Assembly (NCBI RefSeq): GCF_002075795.1
Contig: NZ_CP020472.1
Coordinates: 4,148,501-4,212,500, forward strand
From: Shewanella japonica
GTDB lineage: Bacteria > Pseudomonadota > Gammaproteobacteria > Enterobacterales > Shewanellaceae
DNA length: 64,000 nucleotides
Direction: 5' to 3'
In this document: positions 9,701 to 17,229 of the stretch, in pieces
Layout of the letters: each line of letters starts with the position of its first letter
Position numbering within the stretch: position 1 is the stretch's first letter
The notes under the pieces: generated by a model
Databases searched by the model: none
What the model was told of the DNA's origin: nothing
The model's input: the letters and a program-made list of their open reading frames with translations, nothing else
Position numbers and translations under genes: made by a program

Positions 9701-11037
9701 ACTCGTTAGAAAATGCCGCTAAAGTCTGTGGTATTAATGCAGAAAAAATTGCCCAGATGGCAAGGTTGATCGGCACTGCTAAAAAGACTGCGATTTACTA
9801 TGCAATGGGCATTACGCAACATACTTCTGGCCATGACAATGTCACTGCCATTTCCAATCTGCAAATGCTATGCGGTAACTTAGGTCAATCTGGCGCGGGG
9901 ATTAACCCACTTCGTGGCCAAAGTAATGTGCAAGGTGCTTGCGATATGGGCGCACTCCCTCAGTACTACACTGGCTATCAAAAGGTCGATAATCCAGACG
10001 CTCAAGCGAAATTTGAGCAGTATTGGGATACTTCTTTATCGCCAAATGTAGGACTCACAGCGACAGAGGTGATGCATGCAATCACTGAAAATAAAGTCGA
10101 TGCGCTTTACGTGATGGGTGAAAACCCTGTACTTAGCGATCCCGATCAAGCTCATGTGTTAGCTGCACTAGAGAAAATACCGCTTCTTGTTGTGCAAGAT
10201 ATCTTTTTGACAGAAACAGCTAAAATGGCCGATATCGTGTTACCAGCTGCATCGTTTGCTGAAAAGCTCGGCCACTTCACCAATACTGAGCGCCGTGTGC
10301 AGCGGTTGCAACCCGTGCTCCCACCACCCGGTCTTGCTAAGCAAGACTGGAAAATAGTTCACGCTATTGCCAACAAAATGGGGGCTAATTGGGATTATGC
10401 TAATGAGCAAGCCATTACAAATGAGATAAACCTAGTGACGCCGCAATATCAAGGCATCACTTGGGACAGGCTCAACAATGATGCACAAGGCAAACCTAGC
10501 AAAGGTATTCAATGGCCATGTGTCAATGAGCAAGACTCGGGCACCGCGGTATTACATCAACATGGACCAATAAAAGGCAAAGGCTTATTTACTGCGGTTG
10601 AACACCGAAGTCCTGCTGAGCCAGTTGATGATGAATACCCATTAGTGTTATCTACAGGTCGCTTGTTGGAACAATTCCATACGGGCACTTTGAGCCGTAA
10701 AACCCAAGGCTTGGATAAGCTGGGCTCACCAAGAGTCATGATATCGGTGTTTGATGCAGAACAATTGGGCGTTAAAAATGGTGATACCTTGAAACTATCA
10801 ACTCGCCGAGGTGAAATTGAAATCAACGCCTTTGTAACCAAACGAGCTCAAGCTGGCGTGTTATTTTTGCCGTTCCATTTTGCTGAATCTGCGGCAAATA
10901 AACTCACCATCAACGCCATTGACCCTGTGGCAAAAATCCCTGAGTTCAAGGTGTGCGCGGTAAAAGCCGAGCGTGTTTCCAAACCTGTTCTCAGCCAGAA
11001 AGTGAGCAGCAATCATGCTGAACCCGCATTAGCTTAA
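6757..11037 (+). CDS. Formate-dehydrogenase-like molybdoenzyme fused to a GltD-type flavoprotein
   Basis: A 1426-residue fusion. Residues 1-80 form a NuoG-like [2Fe-2S] domain (Cys34, 47, 50, 67). Residues about 85-560 resemble the small subunit of glutamate synthase, with an FAD site (GSGPAG, about 202) and an NAD(P) site (GGGNTA, about 330). Two [4Fe-4S] ferredoxin motifs start at Cys636 and Cys693. From about 729 the molybdopterin domain begins, with its own cluster motif CTYCGVGC. The active-site pair is Cys857-His858, with Cys where FdhF has selenocysteine. The conserved Arg lies in NPLRGQSNVQGACDMG. All electron-transfer parts for NAD(P)-linked formate oxidation are on one chain, so the inferred reaction is formate to CO2 with NAD(P) reduction, or the reverse. 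The protein is probably cytoplasmic, as no Tat signal is seen. No FdhD or partner subunit is adjacent. Confidence 0.85.
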   Translation: MITLNIDGKSLSVNSGRNLLQAAQEAGILIPSLCDSTSPQSAHKQDCNLCVVDINNNDGSCRKAKACKTQVTDNMHVTTQSAELSELRRDALTHILSDHFADCEAPCQKACPAGVDIQSYLFHIAQGNHTEAVKIIKQTLPLPLSIGRVCPAFCEAECRRGLVDEPVAIRQLKRHAADLDLADEHSYQIERQPDTGKKVAIIGSGPAGLSAGYFLANQGHEVRIIESMPQAGGWLRYGIPEYRLPKAILDKEIALLTANGLTISTNTRLGEDVHLKQLTDDYDAVCLAIGAQKAVPMNYPGSDLTGCYLGVDYLRDYCTDKSYNIGKKVAVIGGGNTAIDCARTAVRAGHDVTIIYRRTRDAMPAEPYEIHEAEVEGVKFHFLTNPVENISDENGQVTAINLAKMALGEPDSSGRRSPKATGETFIEAFDTVIAAVSQTPDMSFLEHPDSYLTSGEIALSRWNTFIGCEHTMSAGVDKLFVIGDSRTGPATAVAAIGDGRKAAVAIDKLLNQGLSCELTPQQFNATKAPKTASLSTGLGADLYPSTKPEARYKMAELTAIERQLNFNEVEQGFEHSEAMKEAARCLECACQANTDCKLRDYATEYHVDAKAFDTTQMQQFAVDKTSPFIQFDANRCISCGKCVDICGQQSGHNAISFEKDSFQALPTDVIAETERTRQAPRVGFKATMADSDCVQCGNCVQVCPTGALVDARDKRQGSNEQLNTTSTICTYCGVGCRINVSVSPSTGRICHVEGSNDSDVNEGMLCVKGRFGYDFIQSEQRLTTPLIRKNGELIPCGWDEAIDTIAQKLSAIKAQKGGDAIATLASAKATNEDNYLLQKFVRSVLGTNNIDHCARLCHASTVSALQQSLGSGAMTGDIPGIKDSDLIFILGSDTCNAHPIIASKIKQAIRHNGARLMVADPKHISIADEAELYVAQKPGTDVALINAIMAEIIRNDWHDKDYIAEHTDGFDAVIDTVMQPKYSLENAAKVCGINAEKIAQMARLIGTAKKTAIYYAMGITQHTSGHDNVTAISNLQMLCGNLGQSGAGINPLRGQSNVQGACDMGALPQYYTGYQKVDNPDAQAKFEQYWDTSLSPNVGLTATEVMHAITENKVDALYVMGENPVLSDPDQAHVLAALEKIPLLVVQDIFLTETAKMADIVLPAASFAEKLGHFTNTERRVQRLQPVLPPPGLAKQDWKIVHAIANKMGANWDYANEQAITNEINLVTPQYQGITWDRLNNDAQGKPSKGIQWPCVNEQDSGTAVLHQHGPIKGKGLFTAVEHRSPAEPVDDEYPLVLSTGRLLEQFHTGTLSRKTQGLDKLGSPRVMISVFDAEQLGVKNGDTLKLSTRRGEIEINAFVTKRAQAGVLFLPFHFAESAANKLTINAIDPVAKIPEFKVCAVKAERVSKPVLSQKVSSNHAEPALA

Positions 11038-11061
11038 CCCTCGATATCACTTCAGATAAAC

Positions 11062-11089
11062 AAAAAGGCAGCGTAATCGCTGCCTTTTG
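11062..11089. terminator. Bidirectional terminator
   Basis: A perfect ten-base stem AAAGGCAGCG/CGCTGCCTTT with loop TAAT, between the convergent FDH-like gene and chrA. Confidence 0.85.
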
Positions 11090-11102
11090 TATGCTTAACG
11101 GT

Positions 11103-12257
11103 TTAATTTACCAGACTGATTAAAGCACCTGTCGCGGCAAAGCCCATTACCAATAATACGATGTTAGGCTTGGCAATTTTAAGCACCGCAAAACCGATTA
11201 ACACAAGTGCCATATCAATCGGCTCAATAACCGCTGAAGTAAACACGGGACTATACAATGCAGCGAGTAACAGTCCGACTACCGCAGCGTTAACGCCAGC
11301 AATCGCACCTGATATAGCAGGGCGTTCACTGATAGCATGCCAGCTTTTTAATCCCACCAGCATTAATAAAAAGCCCGGAATAAAAATCGCAAGCGTTGCG
11401 ACAATCGCCCCTAAAATCGGTTGCTCCAGCCACAAATCAGCCCCTAAAAATGTGGCAAGGGTAAACATTGGACCAGGTACAGCTTGCGCTAACGCATAAC
11501 CCGTTAAGAATCGATCTGAATCTACCAACTCACCAACATTAGCTTCAAGCAGTGGCAGTACCACATGACCGCCACCAAAAACTAAACTACCCACTTGATA
11601 GAACTGAGCAAAAACTTGACCTAAGGTGCCGGTTTGATTAATCAAATAAAAACTACTGAGCAAACCTAGGATAAATACCGCAAGCCAGCCATAATTCAAG
11701 GTTATTGGCGTATTTTCTGGGGTAATATTTTCCCCTTTTGTCAGTACGACAAAGCCAACAATTGCAGCAAGTAACAAAACAACTATTTGGGTCAGTAAAG
11801 ATGGAAACAACATTATACTTGCTGCGGTTGCAACCATTAATACCCGTGCGGTTTTACGTTGACAAAATTGGCCAAACATCGCCAATGTAGCATCAGCAAC
11901 GACGACAACAGCGAGCAGCTTTAATCCATGTATAGCGCCCGATACCGCTGTGGTTTCAAGCCAGTGAGCACTGGTCACTGCTAATAAGAACAGCAAGAAA
12001 AATGAAGGTAAGGTAAAACCAACAAACGCAGCAATTGCGCCCATTAAACCGCCACGATGATACCCAATGGCAAAGCCAACTTGACTAGAGCCTGGGCCAG
12101 GCATGAATTGGCTTAATGCAACCAAACTGCCATAACGTTTATCATCAAGCCAGTTTAGTTCGTTCACAAAGGTTTGTCTGAAATAACCAATGTGCGCTGC
12201 AGGCCCACCAAAACTAATAAAGCCTAATGCCAAAAAGCGAGTAAAAATTTGCCACAT
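11103..12257 (-). CDS. chrA: Chromate transporter, CHR family
   Basis: A long-chain CHR protein (384 residues) with two homologous halves, each rich in membrane helices. The first half carries GGPAAHIGYFRQ and QFMPGPGSSQVG; the second half repeats the pattern as GGGHVVLPLL and AQAVPGPMF. The family exports chromate and some members act on sulfate-like anions. The ATG at 12257 is preferred over a TTG two codons earlier, because a GGAAGT ribosome site lies nine bases before it. It is on the same strand as the ohrR-type regulator, about 200 bases downstream, and a 15-bp tandem repeat fills part of that gap. Confidence 0.9.
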   Translation of the reverse strand: MWQIFTRFLALGFISFGGPAAHIGYFRQTFVNELNWLDDKRYGSLVALSQFMPGPGSSQVGFAIGYHRGGLMGAIAAFVGFTLPSFFLLFLLAVTSAHWLETTAVSGAIHGLKLLAVVVVADATLAMFGQFCQRKTARVLMVATAASIMLFPSLLTQIVVLLLAAIVGFVVLTKGENITPENTPITLNYGWLAVFILGLLSSFYLINQTGTLGQVFAQFYQVGSLVFGGGHVVLPLLEANVGELVDSDRFLTGYALAQAVPGPMFTLATFLGADLWLEQPILGAIVATLAIFIPGFLLMLVGLKSWHAISERPAISGAIAGVNAAVVGLLLAALYSPVFTSAVIEPIDMALVLIGFAVLKIAKPNIVLLVMGFAATGALISLVN

Positions 12258-12294
12258 AATCAAACGACTTCCAATTCCATTTATATAAGGATTG

Positions 12295-12384
12295 TACTTA
12301 AATCGATTTTACTCAAACCGATTGCACTCAAATCGATTGACTCAACCAATAGTGCTCACATCAATAGTGCTCAACCCAATGTTG
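12295..12384. repeat. Six-copy degenerate 15-bp tandem repeat
   Basis: Exactly 15-base periodicity for six units (12295, 12310, 12325, 12340, 12355, 12370). The best units read TACTCAAACCGATTG and CACTCAAATCGATTG; later units drift to CTCACATCAATAGTG. It lies in the leader between the regulator and chrA, 38 bases before the chrA start. It could be a slippage minisatellite or a cluster of binding sites. Confidence 0.8.
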
Positions 12385-12457
12385 AAATTGATGGGGATGT
12401 TAACTTTTGAGTATATGACAGTTTAATTTAACTTTTATGACAAGCTGTGAAATTAGT

Positions 12458-12910
12458 TTATCCCTGTAAATGCGTTAAAGCCTTTTCACTCAAGCGCTTT
12501 AATTCACGTAACTCTTCACTATCACCGCCGACCTTACAACGCATTAATTCTGGTATTTTTTTGGCCTTTTGCTGCAAAGCTTTGCCGTCCCCAGTAAGGT
12601 GCAACACTCTAACTCGCTCATCATCTTTATTACGATCACGGATAACCAACCCCTTGGTTTCAAGTCGTTTTAATAACGGGGTTAATGTGCCTGAATCTAA
12701 ATGTAGCTTTTCGCCTAGAATTTTTACGCTAATGCCAGACTCTTTCCAAAGCACCATCATCACAAGGTATTGCGGGTAGGTCAGTGAAAGTTCATCAAGT
12801 AGCGGTCTATAAGCACGAATTAACGCATTGGTGGCACTATACATTGCAAAACAGACTTGGTTTTCTAGTGCTAATGGGTCTAGGGTTTCGGTTGCAGGTA
12901 ATTTACTCAT
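12458..12910 (-). CDS. MarR-family regulator of the OhrR type
   Basis: A 150-residue winged-helix repressor. The N-terminus LENQVCFAMYSATNAL with Cys20, then RPLLDELSLTYPQYLVMMVLW, matches OhrR. In that family this Cys is oxidised by organic peroxides and releases the DNA. The HTH lies at about 58-85 (ILGEKLHLDSGTLTPLLKRL) and the wing at about 90-105 (RNKDDERVRVL). The usual partner ohr (peroxidase) is not adjacent here. Instead chrA follows on the same strand, so the regulator may control chrA or a distant ohr. I did not find a convincing operator palindrome. Confidence 0.85.
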   Translation of the reverse strand: MSKLPATETLDPLALENQVCFAMYSATNALIRAYRPLLDELSLTYPQYLVMMVLWKESGISVKILGEKLHLDSGTLTPLLKRLETKGLVIRDRNKDDERVRVLHLTGDGKALQQKAKKIPELMRCKVGGDSEELRELKRLSEKALTHLQG

Positions 12911-13145
12911 GGCAAATGCTCCATGTTTTTTGGCAATATAACACTATGATTAACTATAATTTGGCCCATCTTACCACACTTTAATTGCGCACAAGTTAAT
13001 CGCTTCATAGGCCGTTTAGTTTGAAGAACTTTTATATCAAATAATTAAAGTTTGCTAATGAGAAGCCGATAATGACATATCACCGATACCGAGCAAGGGT
13101 ATCAACGTCGTATTTTAAGCCGTAACGTCAATAAAGTGAGAAACT

Positions 13146-13346
13146 ATGTCTTTATCTATTAATTCACCATCAGCAATGCCTACTAATATTGATTCTGGTA
13201 CCAGTTTAAAAGTCGCCGTAATGGCAAAAGATCAGCAAAAAGTTGAAGGCCAAATGGCTTTACAGCTAATTGAAGCTGCATTACCACAGCAATCAGCACC
13301 ACAGCCAGTAGGTAATAGCGGTCATATTATTAGCACAAAAGCTTAA
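13146..13346 (+). CDS. YjfB-like small protein (putative motility family)
   Basis: A 66-residue protein without signal peptide or membrane helix. The pattern of a central helix (LKVAVMAKDQQKVEGQMALQLIEAAL), then a Pro/Gln-rich stretch, then GNSGHIISTKA resembles the YjfB 'putative motility protein' family, in which the C-terminus is similarly short and ends in a hydrophobic-polar strand. A purine-rich GTGAGAAA stretch precedes the ATG. The assignment is from recall of the family's shape, not a search. No motility gene is next to it. Confidence 0.55.
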   Translation: MSLSINSPSAMPTNIDSGTSLKVAVMAKDQQKVEGQMALQLIEAALPQQSAPQPVGNSGHIISTKA

Positions 13347-13453
13347 TTCGATAGTTCAGCCAACGTTGAACAACGGCTAAAAACGCTTCATATTTAAACT
13401 GAATACGCTATGATTTGATTTATACGACCTTATAAAACAGGATGTTTATCATT

Positions 13454-14086
13454 ATGCGTATTCAGATTTCAGCTTCTATCATTTGCCTCTTATTATTACT
13501 CCCATATCAGTCAGCTCTAGCTGAAGAGCCTGTCATGCCATCATTTGATTGCCAACAAGCTCAAGGCCAAGTTGAAGAACTCATCTGCCAAGATAGTCTC
13601 TTAGCCAGTTTAGATGTTGAAATTAACGAGATGTTTACCAAACTTAAATCTCAAACCAGTAATGATGAATTATCTCAGTTAAAAGCCTTTCAGCGAGGTT
13701 GGATTAAAGGCCGTAACGATTGTTGGAAAGCAGAGAATATAAAGTCATGCGTGCAAGATTCTTATGAGTCTCGACTCACAGAGCTACAAATTGCTGCTGG
13801 CGAGTTTGAAATACCTGAGCCAATTCAATATCTATGTGGCGAAACAGCCAATGGCAACCTTACCAAAATTACCGCTTATTTTTATAATGACACCACAATA
13901 CCAGCAGCGATGCTGACGGTTTCCCCCAAGAGCCAATACCTTAAAACGACCAATTTTGCTTTGTTAACTCGCACCGCATCAGGTGCCAAATACCAAGGAC
14001 AAAATTTTAGTTTTTGGACTCACCAAGGGGAAGCCATTTTCAGTCAGTTTGAGCAAGCTGATCTCAACTGTATCACTCACGAGTAG
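13454..14086 (+). CDS. Predicted double lysozyme inhibitor, LprI-like plus MliC-like
   Basis: An exported protein of 210 residues. A signal peptide (MRIQISASIICLLLLLPYQS, cleaved near ALA) precedes a LprI-type domain (about 30-110) with paired Cys in FDCQQAQGQVEELICQD, NDCW and KSCVQ. A C-terminal MliC/PliC-like domain follows (about 120-210), with YLCGETANG, ITAYFYN, the SGAKY segment and FWTHQGEAIF. Both families inhibit c-type lysozyme in the periplasm or at the cell surface. No lipobox is seen, so the protein is probably soluble and periplasmic. The ATG at 13454 is chosen over 13442 because of the AGGA spacing and a cleaner signal peptide. The last codons lie in the first unit of a tandem repeat. 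Confidence 0.8.
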   Translation: MRIQISASIICLLLLLPYQSALAEEPVMPSFDCQQAQGQVEELICQDSLLASLDVEINEMFTKLKSQTSNDELSQLKAFQRGWIKGRNDCWKAENIKSCVQDSYESRLTELQIAAGEFEIPEPIQYLCGETANGNLTKITAYFYNDTTIPAAMLTVSPKSQYLKTTNFALLTRTASGAKYQGQNFSFWTHQGEAIFSQFEQADLNCITHE

Positions 14087-14690
14087 TGTCGTTACCAGTC
14101 TCTGACATCTCATATTTTCAATGACATTAGCACATAAAAAATGTCATTAGACATGGTTTCAATTCAGGTTAACTGAGCGCTATAAAACCTGTATCGCTCA
14201 CGACTCATCTCATCATCAACCTCTGACGTCGCATGTTTTCAATGACATTAGCACATAAAAAATGTCATTAGACATGGTTTCAATTCAGATTAACTGAGCT
14301 TTATTAAGCCAGTATCACTCACGACTCATCTCATCATCAGCCTCTGACGTCGCATGTTTTCAATGACATTAGCACATAAAAAATGTCATTAGACATGGTT
14401 TCAATTCAGATTAACTGAGCTTTATTAAGCCAGTATCACTCACGGCTCATCTCATCATCAGCCTCTGACGTCGCATGTTTTCAATGACATTAGCATATAA
14501 AAAACCATGTCATTAGACATGGTTTCAATTCAGATTAACTGAGCGCTATTAAACCAGTATCACTCACGGCTCATCTCATCATCAGCCTATGACGTCGCAT
14601 GTTTTCAATGACATTCGCACATAAAAAAACCATGTCATTAGACATGGTTTCAATTCAGGTTAACTGAGCGCTATTGAACCTGTATTAGTT
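14069..14690. repeat. Five tandem 121-bp repeats carrying terminator hairpins
   Basis: Direct repeats with a 121-base period: the CTCTGAC marker recurs at 14100, 14221, 14342, 14463 and 14587. The fourth and fifth units are 3-4 bases longer because they keep ACC in the hairpin. Those two units hold AAACCATGTC-ATTA-GACATGGTTT, which on the minus strand is an intrinsic terminator with a T-run. The first three have a shortened stem (ATGTC/GACAT) plus a second hairpin AATGACATT/AATGTCATT. The first unit begins inside the last codons of the upstream gene (TGTATCACTCACGAG at 14069), and each later unit ends with a decayed copy of that segment. The array fills the gap between two convergent genes. 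Confidence 0.95.
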
Positions 14691-15071
14691 CAGTATTGTA
14701 TATCCACGATTAGCCATACAGTTACGAACGACTGTTTCTTTTTCAGCTTCGTAGTTTGCTTCGTTTGCACGTCTATCACGTGAGCCGCCGAGTAAACCTG
14801 ATGCGACACCGATACCTGCACCAATTTTAGCGCCGTCAGAACCACTACCACCAGCGATAGCAGTACCTGCAGCGCCCACAGCAGCACCTTTAGCAGCACT
14901 ACTTATTACGCCTCTTGAGCTATCATTTTTCTGTACTTGCTGAGACATTTCAATGCATTGATGTTCGTCATAAATAAAATCTTTATCATCTACGCCAGTT
15001 TTATCATAGATAATGTTTGCACTTGCTGAAAAAGCAAAAAAACTGAGTGAAAGTAATAATAGTTTTCTCAT
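14685..15071 (-). CDS. Exported glycine-zipper protein
   Basis: 128 residues with a Sec signal peptide (MRKLLLLSLSFFAFSASA). A short polar segment with one Cys (DEHQCIEM, about 36-42) is followed by a glycine-zipper hydrophobic stretch (about 58-97, GAAVGAAGTAIAGG and GAKIGAGIGVASGLLGG). A basic tail ends in NCMANRGYTILN. Glycine zippers of this type insert in or associate with the outer membrane. The two Cys could form a disulfide. There is no lipobox. The role is unknown. Its stop codon lies at the edge of the fifth 121-bp repeat, whose hairpin would be its terminator. Confidence 0.7.
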   Translation of the reverse strand: MRKLLLLSLSFFAFSASANIIYDKTGVDDKDFIYDEHQCIEMSQQVQKNDSSRGVISSAAKGAAVGAAGTAIAGGSGSDGAKIGAGIGVASGLLGGSRDRRANEANYEAEKETVVRNCMANRGYTILN

Positions 15072-15263
15072 TGGGATGCCTCAAAAATTGAAAGGGTCAA
15101 TCTGCATTGCAATAACAACAAGGCTGCGCAATACAAGTAATAATAACTATCCTAGCTAAATATTAGTGTAAAAACGGAATATCGTGTTTCACGAATGGAA
15201 TAATACTGTTTAATCGACTTATTGGTTTTATTGATATTGGCGTTAATTATTATGGATCTCACA

Positions 15264-15294
15264 CAAAAAAAGCAGCGATGATCGCTGCTTTTTA
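15264..15294 (-). terminator. Intrinsic terminator after the DUF3581 gene
   Basis: AAAGCAGCGAT pairs with ATCGCTGCTTT, with A and T runs on the two sides. It lies 20 bases downstream of the DUF3581 stop. Confidence 0.85.
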
Positions 15295-15313
15295 TTTTCT
15301 GAATCATGCTGAC

Positions 15314-16018
15314 TTAATTCAGTTTACTGCTTTCATAGGTATGGCACATTTGCTTAGCTTGCTCTTCGTCATATTCGCGCAGGCCGCTCAAAACAAGGGT
15401 TTTAATACCCGAACCAATAACCTTGCCTTCGCTCTTTAGTGCAAACTGCAACGTCACATCTCCACGTTTGCCGGTGATTTCCATATGCTGCTCTACCAGC
15501 TCTAAGCTCATTTCACTAAATTCAAAGGTGTCTAATTGAAAAGACATGCTTTCATAAATCACTAATGGTCTATTTGGATTTATCATCATGCCATATTCTT
15601 TCATCATAGGCACTAATACATGGATGAAGTTGAGACCAGAAAAAGCCACATAGCTTTTAATAAACGCAGCAGTTTGCGTATCACACTGACAAACGTCACC
15701 CTGACGTTCAATGTGAAGGTATTCTTTACCTTTAGTATCGCAAATACTAAATTGCTCCCCAGCTTGCTTATCTAGTGTGAGTTCAACACCATCACCGACC
15801 ATACCTGCAAATTTAAATTGCATATTTTGACTTAAGCCAAATTCAGTTAATACCAAGGCAAACAACAAATCGCCTGGCACACAAAAGCGTTTTGCACCGA
15901 CGTTGTGGATAGGATTAAAATCTTCAGCTACCAGCTTCGCGAAGTCACTGGCTTGTTGCGCTGAAATAAAAACACTTTGGTCTTGCTTGGCATAATAAGG
16001 TGACAAAAACATATACAT
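15314..16018 (-). CDS. DUF3581 family protein
   Basis: A cytoplasmic protein of 234 residues. The N-terminal part carries AEDFNPIHNVGAKRFCVPGDLLFALVL (about residues 31-57), which resembles the D-x-N-P-x-H motif of MaoC/hot-dog hydratases acting on acyl-CoA. A second mixed alpha/beta half follows. The family is common in Shewanella and relatives; no function is established that I know of. Two ATGs (16018 and 16012) are possible. It forms a single-gene unit with its own terminator. Enoyl-acyl binding is an inference from the motif only. Confidence 0.75.
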   Translation of the reverse strand: MYMFLSPYYAKQDQSVFISAQQASDFAKLVAEDFNPIHNVGAKRFCVPGDLLFALVLTEFGLSQNMQFKFAGMVGDGVELTLDKQAGEQFSICDTKGKEYLHIERQGDVCQCDTQTAAFIKSYVAFSGLNFIHVLVPMMKEYGMMINPNRPLVIYESMSFQLDTFEFSEMSLELVEQHMEITGKRGDVTLQFALKSEGKVIGSGIKTLVLSGLREYDEEQAKQMCHTYESSKLN

Positions 16019-16151
16019 CCATTCATTATTATTATGTGAAAGAAATCCCTCTCTCGGTGAGTTGGGCTTTTTGTGGCATAGAGTGTACTAGAAAAACACC
16101 AAAACACTCAGCCGATGACTATAACAAGCATAAGCTGCTGAAAAAATTAAT

Positions 16152-17132
16152 TTATTTTAACTTGGGCGAGTTTTTAAAGGAAAAATACTTACTAAAGTGT
16201 CGAAATGAATACTTAAATGGGTTCAGATATATTCCCATTAACGTGTCGTGCCCAGGATTTCCTGTTACGCCAATTTTTAGCTCACTAACGCTTGATGCCT
16301 TAATCAAACTACCATAAGCCCGATCCCATATTGCTAATGCTGAACCTAAATTAGTGTCTCTATGCTCTTTGGCAATACTGTGATGCACTTGATGTTGTGC
16401 AGGGCTGATAAACCAATTCTCAAGCTTATCTCCCCATGATAGCCAAATATGGCTATGACGAAGGTTTGAGCCAAATACATTGAATAAAAATACAAACACA
16501 TTAGCACCTAACACATCAAACATTTTCAAATTTGGACCAAACAGATAATAACCGATCCCAACCGCGATCCCTTGCGTGAGTGCCATACGACAAGCATACA
16601 AGTAGCTTTCCACTGGGTGACTTCGATAAATAGTGAATGGTGTCATGACAGATGCTGAGTGATGAACTTTATGAAACTCCCATAAAAACGGTACTTTATG
16701 TAACACCAGATGCAAAATAAACCGAGTAAGATCATCAAGAATAAATAACAATACAGTAAATACTGCAATCACGATGGTGAGGTTTTCGGTAAGAGGTTGG
16801 ATTGAGCCAAATAGCTTCTCTAAGATATCACTGAGTCCAAGCGCTACAGGCACCATAGTAAATAACAATGGCGCAAACAACACCGCTTTTAACAGCTTGT
16901 TGCATACTAACAAGAGGTAGTCGTGTTTTGCGGAGCGGGATAAGTAAATTTCAGCGGGTAGTAAAAATTTGCCAAAGCTTTTTAACGATTTATCAGTATG
17001 CAAGCGCCAATATACTGGTAGCGCGAGTAGTATCGCTCCCACTATATAAAGCCCAAAGATACGTTTATTTGCATCTAAAGGATATGACAACAATTCACCA
17101 ATATTACTCGAAAAAAACTCTACTACAGGCAT
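16152..17132 (-). CDS. Sterol desaturase / fatty acid hydroxylase family protein
   Basis: An integral membrane di-iron protein of 326 residues with about five hydrophobic segments. The histidine clusters expected for the di-iron site are present: HLVLHKVPFLWEFHKVHHS (HxxxH and HxxHH), RHSHIW, and HQVHHS. The ATG at 17132 (ribosome site AGAGG five bases before) is preferred over an upstream GTG at 17165 that falls in an inverted repeat. It follows the TonB-dependent receptor on the same strand. Members oxidise lipids using O2. The substrate is unknown. Its position in an iron-type operon is unusual. Confidence 0.85.
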   Translation of the reverse strand: MPVVEFFSSNIGELLSYPLDANKRIFGLYIVGAILLALPVYWRLHTDKSLKSFGKFLLPAEIYLSRSAKHDYLLLVCNKLLKAVLFAPLLFTMVPVALGLSDILEKLFGSIQPLTENLTIVIAVFTVLLFILDDLTRFILHLVLHKVPFLWEFHKVHHSASVMTPFTIYRSHPVESYLYACRMALTQGIAVGIGYYLFGPNLKMFDVLGANVFVFLFNVFGSNLRHSHIWLSWGDKLENWFISPAQHQVHHSIAKEHRDTNLGSALAIWDRAYGSLIKASSVSELKIGVTGNPGHDTLMGIYLNPFKYSFRHFSKYFSFKNSPKLK

Positions 17133-17156
17133 GCTAACCTCTATTTGCCAGCCTTT

Positions 17157-17212
17157 ATTGCTCACTGCAATGAGGGTTATAAAGCCTCATCCACATCATC
17201 ACAGTGAGCAAT
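17157..17212 (-). promoter_or_regulatory. Intercistronic inverted repeat
   Basis: Perfect 11-base arms, ATTGCTCACTG (17157-17167) and CAGTGAGCAAT (17202-17212), with a smaller hairpin TGAGG/CCTCA nested inside. It lies between the receptor stop and the hydroxylase start on one transcript. There is no long T-run, so an mRNA-stability or processing element, or a partial attenuator, is more likely than a full terminator. Confidence 0.6.
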
Positions 17213-17229
17213 GCGTTATCGCATCTTAA

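Noticed and set aside
12295..12384. Possible CRISPR or coding repeat
   Set aside because: The 15-base units are contiguous, have no spacers, and lie outside any convincing reading frame.
14069..14690. Possible CRISPR array
   Set aside because: Repeat units are 121 bases, contiguous and without spacers, and no cas genes are present.
16000..16317. ORF on the plus strand
   Set aside because: It overlaps the ends of two real genes on the other strand and resembles no family.
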